DNA of 64,000 nucleotides, taken from assembly GCF_002994745.2 (NCBI RefSeq), contig NC_037088.1, forward strand, positions 2,113,001 to 2,177,000, written 5' to 3'. The translations under genes and the position numbers were made by a program. This document shows, piece by piece, positions 26,660 to 36,898 of this stretch (the first letter of the stretch is position 1; each line of letters opens with the position of its first letter). The notes under the pieces are model-generated. The model saw only the letters and a list, made by a program, of their open reading frames with translations, was not told where the DNA came from and made no database searches. This DNA is from Rosa chinensis. Its lineage: Eukaryota > Streptophyta > Magnoliopsida > Rosales > Rosaceae.

Positions 26660-28016
26660 TCATCTTCGGCCGTGAATCATCTTCAATTGGCTAAATATTA
26701 ATTCCACAAGACTTCTTTTCCAAAAAAGTGTGTTTCTCCCCCTGAAGTGAAGGATTGGTGGAAGAAAAATAAGATGCATCCTCATAAAAGGTGACATCCA
26801 TGGTAACATAAACTTTCTATGTAGGAGGATGAAAACACTTGTAGCCCTTCTGATTAACACCATAGCCCACAAATACACACTTTAATGCCCTGGCATCGAG
26901 TTTGGACAAATACTACACACCCAAAGACACTAGCAGGGAGATTAGAAAACGAAGGGACATACACACGATTTAAAAGGGCAGCATAAGGGGTTTGACCATT
27001 GAGAACAGAAGAAGGTAGCCTATTAATGAGATGGCAAGCAGTGAGAATTGCATCTCCCCAAAGATACTTAGGCATATGAGCACTAAATAAAAGAGACCAA
27101 GCTATGTCAAGAACATGACGATTCTTTCTTTCTGACACCCCATTTTGTTCATGGGTTTGGGGGCAAGTAGTTTGACGAACAATCCCATGATAATGAAAGA
27201 ATTGGTGAAACTGAGAATTGACAAACACACCCCCCCCCCCCCCCCCCCATTATCAGAACGAAAGACTTTAATATTGGCACCAAATTGATTTTGAACAAGA
27301 GCAAAAAATTCTTGAAAAGCAGAGAAAACTTCATATTTGTGTTTCAATAAAGAGACCCAAGTAAGACGGGTATAATCATCGATAAACAAAACAAACCAAT
27401 GTTTGCCAGACAAGGTTGACTCACGGGAAGGTCCCCATACATCAGAATGAATAAGCTCAAAAGGAAAAGAACTCCTAGCAGTACTCAAAGGATAACTAGT
27501 ACGATGACTTTTAGCTAAGACACATGACTCACAATGCAACTTAGACTCATCAATGCCCAGAAACAAGGATGGCATAGATTTCTTCATGACACTAAAGGAG
27601 GGATGTACCAATCTCCGATGCCATAGCCATAATTCTTCAACTTGATTAGTAACCCCAGTTGACATCAAAGCTGCTTGGACTGCCTTCTCCGGCTTTATTC
27701 CGACGAACATGCAATCCAGATGAAATAGTCGACCCCTCAGATAACCCCTGCCTATTATTTCCCTGGTGAGGAGGTCCTGAAAAATCACATACAAAGGAAA
27801 AAATGTTACAGAACACCGAGATTGAGTATTAAGCTGAGGCACAGATATGAGATGATGAGAGAGATCAGGGACATAAAGAACATTATGTAGTGTCAAAGAA
27901 GGAGTGAGACGAACAGACCCTATGCCTAAAACAGGAAAAGAATCACCATTGGCATTGACAACAGAGGAAATAGAGGGTGGATTGAGAAAAAGGAAGAAAC
28001 TACAATCATAGGTCAT
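26660..28016 (-). pseudogene. copia integrase (broken by poly-C run)
   Basis: The minus frame from 28016 has the protease tail, the zinc-binding HHCC region (LWHRRLVHPS ... CESCVLAKSH) and the first part of the DDE core (ELIHSDVWGP, FVLFIDDYTR, VFRSDNGG). At 27230-27248 a run of 19 C (G on the coding strand) replaces the expected short G tract right after SDNGG and shifts the frame. The rest (NSQFHQFFHYHGIVRQTTCP, ERKNRHVLD) resumes in another frame to about 26660. Confidence 0.9.
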
Positions 28017-28079
28017 ATAGTCAGATGCTCCAGAATCAATTATCCAAGTATTGCCACCAGTAAAGCTAGAAATTTTTAA

Positions 28080-29165
28080 AGCAATTCAAATCTTACCATT
28101 ACCACTGCGACTTACTGATGCGGTATCCTTACCAGCCAAGTTGGTGTGATCTGGTTCTGTCACCGCATAGTAATCTTGGTCTTGAACAAGATGAACAGCA
28201 GCCTTTCCCTTGGGTTTGTTGTCCTAAGGTCGAGGCCTATCAAAGTAGATTGCTGGAAAACCAACCAACCTGTAAGAATTTGCTTTGATGTGGCCTAGAT
28301 TCTTGCAGTAGTTACAAGTCAGATTTGAGGAGAACCCGGGAGGAGGACCTTGAGGAAAGGGACGCAAAGAAGAAGGAGGTCGATTGCCTGAGAGTGACCA
28401 ATTACTTGAGGGATTGGATGGCTTTGATTGTATTGCAAGGCATGCAACTTCTGAAGTAATTGCTCTAGTTCCAGCCCTCTGGGTCTCATCTTTGCGAATA
28501 TAAGCAAAGGCTTAGTGCAAGGTTGGTGTGGTAGTTTGGCGAAGTAATTCGCTCCTTGCATTATCAAATATTGGATCTAGGCCAGCCAAAAAAACATGAA
28601 CTCTCATGAGATCCTACTCCTCCTTATAAATCTTGACATCGCACTTCATGCGACATGGGCGCATCTGATCAATTTCTTGTCAAATCCCCTTTAGTTTTAC
28701 AAAATACATGGCTACTGGTTTTCCATCTTGTGTCATACGGGTGCCTTGAGTGCTCAACTCATATACCTCGGCAAAATCTGTTCCGTTAAAGTAGATCTCC
28801 TTAAGGCTTTCCCAAATTTCTTCAGCCGTATTACATCCCATAATCATCTGTGAAACATCTTCAGTCATGGATTTGTAAAGAATAGAGGTTACCGAGCCAT
28901 TTGCAGTCTTCCATTTTGAATAATTGTTGGCTGCAATTGGTGGTTCAGCAATTGAACCATCAACATAGCCCACCTTATCGATTCCACAGAGGTGAGCCTC
29001 CATCATCTTCTTCTAGGTTCGATAATTAGAGCCATTGAGCTTGACACCTCCATAACTTCCAATTGAATCATCTTTAACGGAGACAGAAATTTGGTTGGAA
29101 CCATGAGATGTCTCACCATCTCCATCTTGCTTGATTACGGTCGAAACATCTTGATCTTTAGCCAT
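28080..29165 (-). pseudogene. copia gag (broken)
   Basis: Starts at ATG 29165 (MAKDQDVSTVIK) and contains the gag-pre core (LNGSNYRTW-type, ANNYSKWKTANGSV, CNTAEEIWESLKEIY). A stop replaces the expected tryptophan at 29013-29015; further stops lie near 28680 and 28520. The zinc knuckle (CNYCKNLGH...) near 28300 ends in serine rather than cysteine. It is non-functional. Confidence 0.88.
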
Positions 29166-29332
29166 GGTGAATACGCAGCGGAAGAAAAAACAACAAAGTT
29201 CTTGGAAGTATAAGAAGGCAACGGTGATGAAAGGATCAAAGGACAAGGAACAAATCCAAGCACAATGAACAAGGGTCAAGGATCAAAGAACAATGAGTCA
29301 GAGTCCAGAATCGGATCTCTGCTTTGATACCA

Positions 29333-29559
29333 AGTCAAAATATAACAAGAAACAAGAGACAATTTTGGCTGAATAATTCTATATCCATTCACCTTACAAG
29401 AAGGAATTATATACAAATTACAATTGTGCTTAATAAGACAAGTACTATTCCTAAGGTAAGTAGTAAATCAAATAATACTACAGATATTACAGAATATTAC
29501 AGATTACAGAATATTACAGAATATCTACATAAATAAGGTAAGGATGACTCACGCCAACA
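29333..29559 (-). repeat. 5' LTR of the copia element
   Basis: 227 bp. It starts TGTTGGCGTGAG on the element strand and abuts the tRNA-Met primer site. It carries an extra unit of the ACAGAATATT short repeat compared with the 3' LTR, consistent with slippage. The close LTR match implies a fairly recent insertion. Confidence 0.92.
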
Positions 29560-29564
29560 TTACA

Positions 29565-30026
29565 TCTGTCAGTAGAGGTACCGATATGCCACTAGTTCTG
29601 CTACCTTTTGAGTAGTTAATGCAGTACAAATTTAATGCAGATAACTTCATTTCTGTTTGTACCAGATACTAGTTTTCAGTTCTTAATTTTAGTTTTTGAT
29701 GAATTTGCATTAGCAGTAGGGATTAGAGATATAGCAAAACACTTTGAAGTGATTATATAGCAAAACAACATTACAAAAGAAGGCAGTAACATTATTCAAA
29801 TATTCATTTATATCAAATCATTAAAGAAGGCAGTACATTATTGATGTAATCATTTATTTTGAATCATCACATTACATTCTGCTTATAATGTGATGAGGAT
29901 AAGAGAGTTTAAAAGAAGAAAAAGAATGAATGTTGCAAACAACTAAAAATGCTCTGGAGAAAGAACAACAATGATTATGACACCAGATCAGTCTGGGCTT
30001 CGGTGATACAGTCTGGGTTGGAGAAT
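29565..30026. other. Spacer between the copia element and the CAD gene
   Basis: AT-rich, with a short imperfect direct repeat (AAGAAGGCAGTA ... CATTAT at about 29780 and 29825). The right part is the CAD 3' UTR. No gene seen. Confidence 0.4.
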
Positions 30027-31513
30027 TTAAGAGCTAGCCTTCAGTGTGTTTCCAATGTCAATAACAAAACGGTATCTGACGTCTGCTTTGGCAAGGCGCT
30101 CCATGGCAGTGTTCAAGTAGTCAATTGGGATAACCTCGATGTCTGCTGTTATGTTGTGCTTGGCTGCAAAATCGATCATCTCTTGTGTCTCCTTCATACC
30201 TCCACCGCCGCTACCAGCTACCATCTTCCTTCCTGTTAAATCGAACATTAAGCTCTGTTAATAACCCTACAATCCAAAAGATAACAGGTAAAGCCAACTA
30301 CTCGTAGTTACATGCTTACCCATGAGTAAAGGAAAAACCGGAAGCTCAAGAGGCTTTTCTGGTGCACCAACCATAACAAGCTTTCCATGAGACTTCAACA
30401 CACCAATCAAAGGCAAGAGAGGATGTTGTGCAGAAACTGTGTCAATGATCCCATCCATGGTACCAATGGCAGCCTACAAATTAATCAATGAAACAAACAT
30501 TAAGTAACTTGTTAATTGAATAATCCACTTAAAAGATGTAAAAGGTGTAACTTGTTCAAATAATTACCTGCATTTGATCTTGGTCATGACTAACCAAAAA
30601 CGAATCAGCTCCTAGGTGTTTAATTGCTTCCTCCTTCTTATTAGGGGACGTACTGATCACTGTAACCTTCACTCCCATTGCCTTGGCAAACTTCACTGCG
30701 ACGTGGCCTAAACCACCTAGGCCAACCACGCCCACATGCATGCCAGGCTTGTCAAGTCCAAAATACCTCAACGGGCTGTAGGTTGTGATTCCGGCACATA
30801 GGAGAGGAGCAGCACAATCAAGGGGTAGGTTGTCCGGGATACGGACTACGAAGTGTTCATCTGCAACCATAATGTCAGAGTAACCGCCATAGGTGGTGGT
30901 TCCGTCATAGTACTTGGCACCGTACGTGAGTATTAGTTTGGGGCAGTAGCTCTCAAGATGGTCGGTACAACTATCACAAGATCGGCAAGCTCCCACTACG
31001 CCTCCAACACCGACTTTGTCTCCAACTTTGAATTTTTGTACATTGCTCCCTACTTCCGTCACTTCACCGACAATCTCATGCCTGCATTGCCAAATTGTGT
31101 TCATATTAGATTACTGAAGAGGGTTCAAGCATTAATAAAATGGTAAACAACTTCACTAGTTGTACTAGTAAAGTGTGTAGGAAAAGGTCGAACGTACCCG
31201 GGAACCAGAGGATAGGTAGAGAAGCCCCATTCATTCTTGGCCATGTGAAGGTCCGAATGGCAAATCCCACAGTACAACACTTTGAATGTCACGTCTCTCT
31301 CTCCGGATTCCCTGCAATCAAATCGGTTGAACTTTAGAACGTACTATAAAACAATTAAACATGTACTATATATGGTTTAATTAATCTGAAGAGGAAGAAC
31401 AGAGAAGTGTTGTACTAGTTGGCAATAATCTACCTTCTGGAGAAACTGAAGGGAGAGAGAACACCAGATGAATCACTTGCAGCCCATCCAAATGCCTTCC
31501 TGGGGTTAGACAT
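30027..31513 (-). CDS. Zinc alcohol dehydrogenase of the cinnamyl alcohol dehydrogenase (CAD) family
   Basis: Five exons (31513-31434, 31311-31198, 31081-30568, 30473-30320, 30232-30027) give 355 residues, the usual CAD length. Catalytic zinc ligands are C44 (GICHSD), H66-E67 (GHE) and C160; structural zinc ligands are C97, C100, C103 and C111. The Rossmann glycines are GLGGLG (185-190), and STS after the second strand favours NADPH. The family reduces aldehydes such as hydroxycinnamaldehydes. This copy looks more like the defence-related or multi-substrate clade (often annotated probable mannitol dehydrogenase) than the lignin-specific clade, but that is inference. No truncation or frameshift is seen. 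Confidence 0.93.
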
Positions 31514-33229
31514 CACTATTTTCTTTGTTGCAGATTCTTAATTGATGGTTTTGGTGTCGAAGCTTAATGCAGTTCGTAGTAAAAGGTGAGAAACAGACAG
31601 ATATGGAAGTATGAGCTAACTTCAATGGAGTTAAATGATATATATAGAGGGAGGAGATTTTAGGTTTGGGCTGGGGTGACGTACTGGATGAGTAAAATAG
31701 AATGTCCAACGAAGAGATGATGACGTAATGGGTGAGCAAATAAAAACTTCAAGAGATTTAACTGACGTCAGCAGTCAACAGAGTCCACTGTTCATAAGGA
31801 ACGGAAAGGACGGTTTTGTCACCTTATCTAATTAGTAACCCCGGAGACAAGACCCAATTAGGCTGGCATCACCGCCACCTTATGGTCCTGATGATCCCGA
31901 CCAAGCGCAAATCGTCCATCCCAACTCCAAAGGCCACATACATGCATAATTAAATAATTAATGAAAAGTGTATTGAACAAAAAGCTCACTCAACTGATGC
32001 GATAGAACAACGACCTCCAAGTACACCCAATATCGCAATCAGTTTTGGTGTTGCTTAGTGACCATAATGGTGCTTTAGTCGGACATTTGTCCAAACTAGT
32101 ACAAGGAGCCAAGGAGGGTTCTCTCCGTTGGCAATTAAAGCTTCTTAGTCTTCAAATGCATCACTTTTCGGATTTTAATTGTTGAAGAATTAATGTGATT
32201 TCCTCATTGCATTAATTAATTAGTTGAAAGACCAGTTTATCACCACTGTGAGGCTGGTCCGGTTTACTATTGGTCAAAGGTCCAGCTTAGCTGCTGAGTT
32301 TAACTCATGTTTTTCAACTTCTCTCATGCCTAGAGATCGGGTATCCCACCGATTCTCACGTGGGGCTACTCATTATTATATTTATATATGTATGTTCTTG
32401 AGTTTATTGTTTTTATTAACGATATTTATTTCTTGATAAATAAAATAAAATAAATAAAATGTTGTATCTCGAATAAAAAATTAGATGTAACTGAAGGAAA
32501 AAAACTAGATATAAATTCAAAAATTTGAACTTTTATTGGGATAAAATACATATTTTTCTTTCCGTTTACACTCACTCCACATACGCAAATTTTCATCAGT
32601 ATTACATTAGTTTTTTTTTTTTTTTTTTTTTAATATATCTAATATGCCATTTTTTTTAAATAATGGTAATTCCATTGATAATAGCGCATGCCAATAATGT
32701 CATTACATACACACCCGCTGATTTATATCTAATATGCCCTTCTGATTATAGAGAGTTAAATTAAGTATCTTCCTTAATCTTTTTTTTTTTTTTTTTAAAC
32801 TCAAATCCAAGTGCCAATATATTCATCTAATTAAAGCAAAAAAATGCCGTTACATATCCTTTCACTCCCATCAACAGACAGACAATAAGATAGTAGTAGT
32901 ATCCAAAGTGGTACATAAAAATAGACCTAATCATTAGATATTCATGTACGTAGCATAACAAGAATCTTCATTTGGTACTACTCCAGAGTCGCTAGCGAAA
33001 AATAGAGTGCGCACAAATGCTTAGCTTCTTAATACAAGGAGATTATTGTAATTAGACTAAAACTAAAAACATAAAGATGGGCCTAGGGCAAAAAACCCCA
33101 GCCCAAAATTCTGCAGTCCAAAGTAGCCCAAGAAGAAGGCCCACTCAAGGCCCAACAGGCCTAGCTTGAGCCAGATCCAGCCTCCACCTCCAGAAAACCA
33201 AACCTTCTAGCGCAGCTCCGCCCCATTTC
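31514..33229. other. Spacer upstream of CAD
   Basis: The CAD promoter contains a TATATATAG box near 31640-31647 (minus-strand gene). Beyond it are AT-rich tracts including T runs at about 32610 and 32776. Nothing coding is recognised. Confidence 0.4.
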
Positions 33230-33364
33230 TAGGGATTTTTTTCCCACTTACCTCATTAAGATTTTTTAATTCCCCCTTACTCAAAACACTCTAAGGAAGT
33301 ATTCCCTAATACGCCATTTATTTTTTTATTTTTGAGACTATTTTACCCTCACCCCTTTAGTACT

Positions 33365-33406
<42 letters not shown>

Positions 33407-34740
33407 AACTATAGGAGACTTCGCCGGAGCTCCGTCACAGGCCATTGGATTCCCGTCACCGCTCGCCTGATTCCCGCCAACTTTTGCCCGAATCCGGTCA
33501 CCGGCTGCCGCCCACCAGACTTCTCTAAAAACCTCTCCGAAGGTCCCCAAAGAGGTCGTCAGAGATCTCATAAGTCGCCGGTTTATTGCTCCCAAGTAGA
33601 CGTCTATTGCCCCTTAATAGAGGGGCAATAAACCTCTATTACCCCCCAATAGATGTTTATTAGGGGGGCAACAGAGGTTTGTGAAACCTCGTCGGAAGTC
33701 TGTAAAGAGGTTGTTGTAGATCTCATATGGGGCTGAAGAGGTTTATTGCCCCCCTTGAATAAGCTTATATTGCCCCTCAATAGATGTTTATTGCCCCCTA
33801 ATAGAACTTTCGGTCGCCAGAATAGAAACTAATCTCCGTAAAATTAGACAAATAAAACTTTGATTAAGGAAAAAAACGAGGACATCACATATTCAAAACA
33901 TCTATTGCCCCCCAATAGACGTTTATGCCCCAAATAGAATTTGTTTTCTTTTTTCTTTCTTTCTGGGCATTCTACCCATATTTTACCAAAAAAAAAAAAA
34001 ATTTATTAATTAATTTGGGCACCCAGAAAATGCTCTAGGCACCCACACATCTTCTCCCTTCACTGTGAGATGTGAAGAGCTGGACGTTTTGATGAATTTG
34101 CCTAGCCAATTCAATAGATCCAATTTTTGGTCTAGCTTGAATCACAACGAAGTTCGAAACAGAGTCAAACTCAACCCTGTCCACAAGCAATTGCACGAAA
34201 AGCTTCTATGCCATCAAGTACTCCCCAACACCAATATACCTAGTAATTATTGCATTCGAAATCTCAAATAAAACAATATGAGCGAGAGAGAGAGAGAGAA
34301 ACCAGAGGCCTCACTGCAACGAGCATTCAGTTTCAGTTTCTGAGACAAGTGGAGAATCGGAGAGATCTGAGTTCGAGTAGGCAAGGTAGCTCCGACCGGA
34401 GCTTCTTTGTCTTCAGGTGAGGCGGTGCTGTTTAGAGGCTTTGCATCGCTCAGATCGATTGAAATTTAATTCCGTAACGAAAATCTGGTTTTGGAAGTTT
34501 TGAATTTTTGAGAGGAGAGTGTGAAAGGCTTTGAGGTTCTGTTAGGTTTAGAGAGAGAGAAAGAAAGGAGCCGCCAGAGAGAGAGGAGAGATAGATCGAT
34601 GATGATGGAAGCAAATGTAATTTAGGTTGAGGGCAGAATAATTATTTTACTTTAAATTGGGTTAGAGGGAATAAAAATTAGTTGCTGGGGTAAGTGGGAC
34701 AATTTTGGTTCATTTTGGTGTTTTGAGTCAAGGACCCTTA
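33230..34740. mobile_element. TIR-like repeat, copy A
   Basis: The left edge (TAGGGATTTTTTTCCCACTT) and right edge (GGGGTAAGTGGGACAATTTT ... AAGGACCCTTA) are imperfect inverted copies. The left 170 bp matches copy C (58017) almost base for base, including a GA run (33366-33402) and a GACTTCGCCGGAGC block. It also has the CCCCAATAGA / TCTATTGCCCC motif repeatedly at 33600-33930, and shares AAAATGCTCTAGGCACCCA (34028) with copy C. A block at 34050-34560 looks like gene-derived sequence that I could not identify. Boundaries are approximate; no clean target duplication is seen. Confidence 0.65.
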
Positions 34741-35645
34741 TAAAAATCTGTGGCGGTTGAATGAAACTGGTTCTAGTGCTGGTGGTCAGAAGTAGTGCAA
34801 TTTTCTGAACAATATATATCACAATCTCGTAGGTTGAGATAGCCATAATCATAGACGCACAGATCCATACAATCATCATAGCAACATCAAAGGAGGTTTG
34901 ATAAATGGAGGCGATGATGGGGAAGAGACGTAGTAGTACGTACTAGACCTGGAAGAAGTAGAGGGAACAATAACGTTAGAAACATTGAGAGAGTGGTGAC
35001 GATTTATCGGTCTGGCCATTTTGGTTAAATTGGTTTGCATAAGTATGATCAATGTTGATATCACAGCAATCATTGTTCTCATACTAGCTATCGCACTCTA
35101 TTTAAAAAATAAATTTTGTGAGTAGTTTAGATTCAGAACTGTTCTGATCTATACTAACATATAATTAAGGAAAAATTCCAAGTTAACTTTTGAATGACTC
35201 TTGGAAAAGAATAATAGCTACTATCAGTTGGACAGTGACTTAAGCTAGGGTTAACACAGTAGGTGATAAATATTTAGCCAGTTATACTCTAGGGTTGACT
35301 GAAATAAGAGACATTAAGGGCAGCCGGTTTGGCCCTACCTCAAAAAAAAAAACTCTAGGCCAGGGTTGACTGAAATAAGAGACATGACCAATGCAAAAGC
35401 TTGGATTCATATTGCTTTTGGGCTGCCTGTTATGAATCAGCTTATGACTTATCCTGGTTGAGAAAGGGGGAACGCACCGTTTTGACAGTCTGTTAGGGTT
35501 TTGCTCTAGTCGTGCACTTGCCTAAATGCCTAGCATGTGTTGATCTCGATATTAGGGTTATTACATTTACATCTTAGGGTTTTATTTAATGCGTCTACAA
35601 ATCATGTTGCTCGATGTGTGAGTTACTGAGTTAGTCAGTATATAA
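34741..35645. other. Spacer with a possible small peptide frame
   Basis: A minus-strand frame 35082-34876 (68 codons) starts with a signal-like hydrophobic stretch (see findings), unconfirmed. A 27-bp direct repeat (GGTTGACTGAAATAAGAGACAT) occurs near 35293 and 35366. Confidence 0.35.
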
Positions 35646-35995
35646 GAGCATCTCCAACCATTTAGTCAAAAGCCAAAGTCATATGCAAAATATGACTCCC
35701 CTAATGTCATCACTATTCATTCAATTTTTGCATCTCCAACCATCTTTAGTCAAAAGTCAAAATCATTTAATAAATTAATCATTTTTTAAAATTAATTAAC
35801 TACAATTGCAACACATGCAACGGGGCCACCATTTTTTCAGCTACAGAAATTTGGCTTTCGTTCTACAAACTTGAGTCAAAATGACTCCAGTTATAGCTCA
35901 AGAGTCAAAATAGCTAAAGCAAGAGCATGGTTGGAGATCCCTCTACCAAAAAGCCAAAGTCAAAATGACTTATAGCTAAATGGTTGGAGATGCTC
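35646..35995. mobile_element. 350-bp Tourist-like MITE with TAA target duplication
   Basis: The terminal inverted repeats are GAGCATCTCCAACCATTTAG at the left and its complement CTAAATGGTTGGAGATGCTC at the right, flanked by TAA at 35643-35645 and 35996-35998. The interior is AT-rich with repeated AGTCAAAA and AAATGACT motifs and no coding capacity. This fits PIF/Harbinger-derived MITEs. Confidence 0.93.
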
Positions 35996-35998
35996 TAA

Positions 35999-36405
35999 GG
36001 ATTGGCTTTGCAGCTCTTGAGCAGACTTTGATGAATTTGTGTTTTGTAGTAATTCACTAATTTGCATTTCCATTTCCATTTCAATCTTCTTCTCTGTTAG
36101 GGTTTGACTCCGATCCTAACACTGCCATTCGACAGTCGCAAGTAATAGGGTCAGAGTCTTGAACTGATAATTTATTTCTTAATCATATCCCTGCCTATTC
36201 CCTCCGTCCAAAATTAAGAATTTCCCTGTAAGATTTATAAACTATAATACGCCAGCACCCGTAAGATTGTGATTGAGAAAGGCTATTCGAATCCCCGGTC
36301 AAGCCGGCAACGTTTACTGCATCACACACTACTATATGTCTATATATTAACAAATTCTACGAACAAATCATATCTTGCCCGAACTTAAATACTGCAATGC
36401 AAATA

Positions 36406-36445
<40 letters not shown>

Positions 36446-36898
36446 CTTGATTGCTGTTCCAGCGTCGATCACCTAACGCTAGAGTGGAATGGAACCAAAC
36501 GAGGCTTTATTATTTATTCAAGCAATTCAAGCTCAGATGGGTTCTAAATAATATATATTTTACCATGAATGACGCAGTAAATTGAAAATGAAATATGCTA
36601 AATCTGATCAGCTTTGTCGGATCAGTGATGGGACCCCAGCCAGCTAGCCCACAAAGTTTGACATAGAACAGTCCAAGAATTAGCATACTGTAGAAATATC
36701 CTTTCATATGCCCCAGATATTTTTATTTTTCTTAGCATTTGATCGGGTGTAGACTTGTACTTTCAGATAGAATATCTGTTCGATCATGAATTATAGCAAC
36801 GGAAACTGATACAGTGGGCCTCTTCAGTTTCGATTGAACCACGTTAAATCTTGCTCTTGTTGTTTCATCGAGCTCGATCTTAACTAATATAGCTAGCT
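35999..36898. other. Spacer upstream of the second P450
   Basis: AT-rich, with a (TA)n run at about 36411-36441 and a tRNA-like TTCGAATCC motif near 36288 but no tRNA fold. The last 150 bp are the likely P450 promoter and leader. Confidence 0.4.

Larger units (their letters stand above)
24342..29559 (-). mobile_element. Complete but defective Ty1/copia LTR retrotransposon (5.2 kb)
   Basis: Flanked by TTACA at 24337-24341 and 29560-29564, it has two LTRs, a primer-binding site complementary to initiator tRNA-Met (TGGTATCAAAGC on the minus strand, 29332-29321) directly after the 5' LTR, and a polypurine tract (minus strand TGAGGGGGAG, 24561-24552) before the 3' LTR. The minus strand encodes gag, integrase, reverse transcriptase and RNase H in copia order. 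It is inactivated: gag has an in-frame stop at 29013 and others near 28680, the zinc knuckle has lost its last cysteine, the integrase frame is broken by a C19 run, and pol is split into several frames. It lies downstream of the ELP4 relic. Confidence 0.95.

Noticed and set aside
36240..36310. Possible tRNA (TATTCGAATCCCCGGTC T-loop-like motif)
   Set aside because: No matching acceptor stem, D-arm or A-box could be found upstream.
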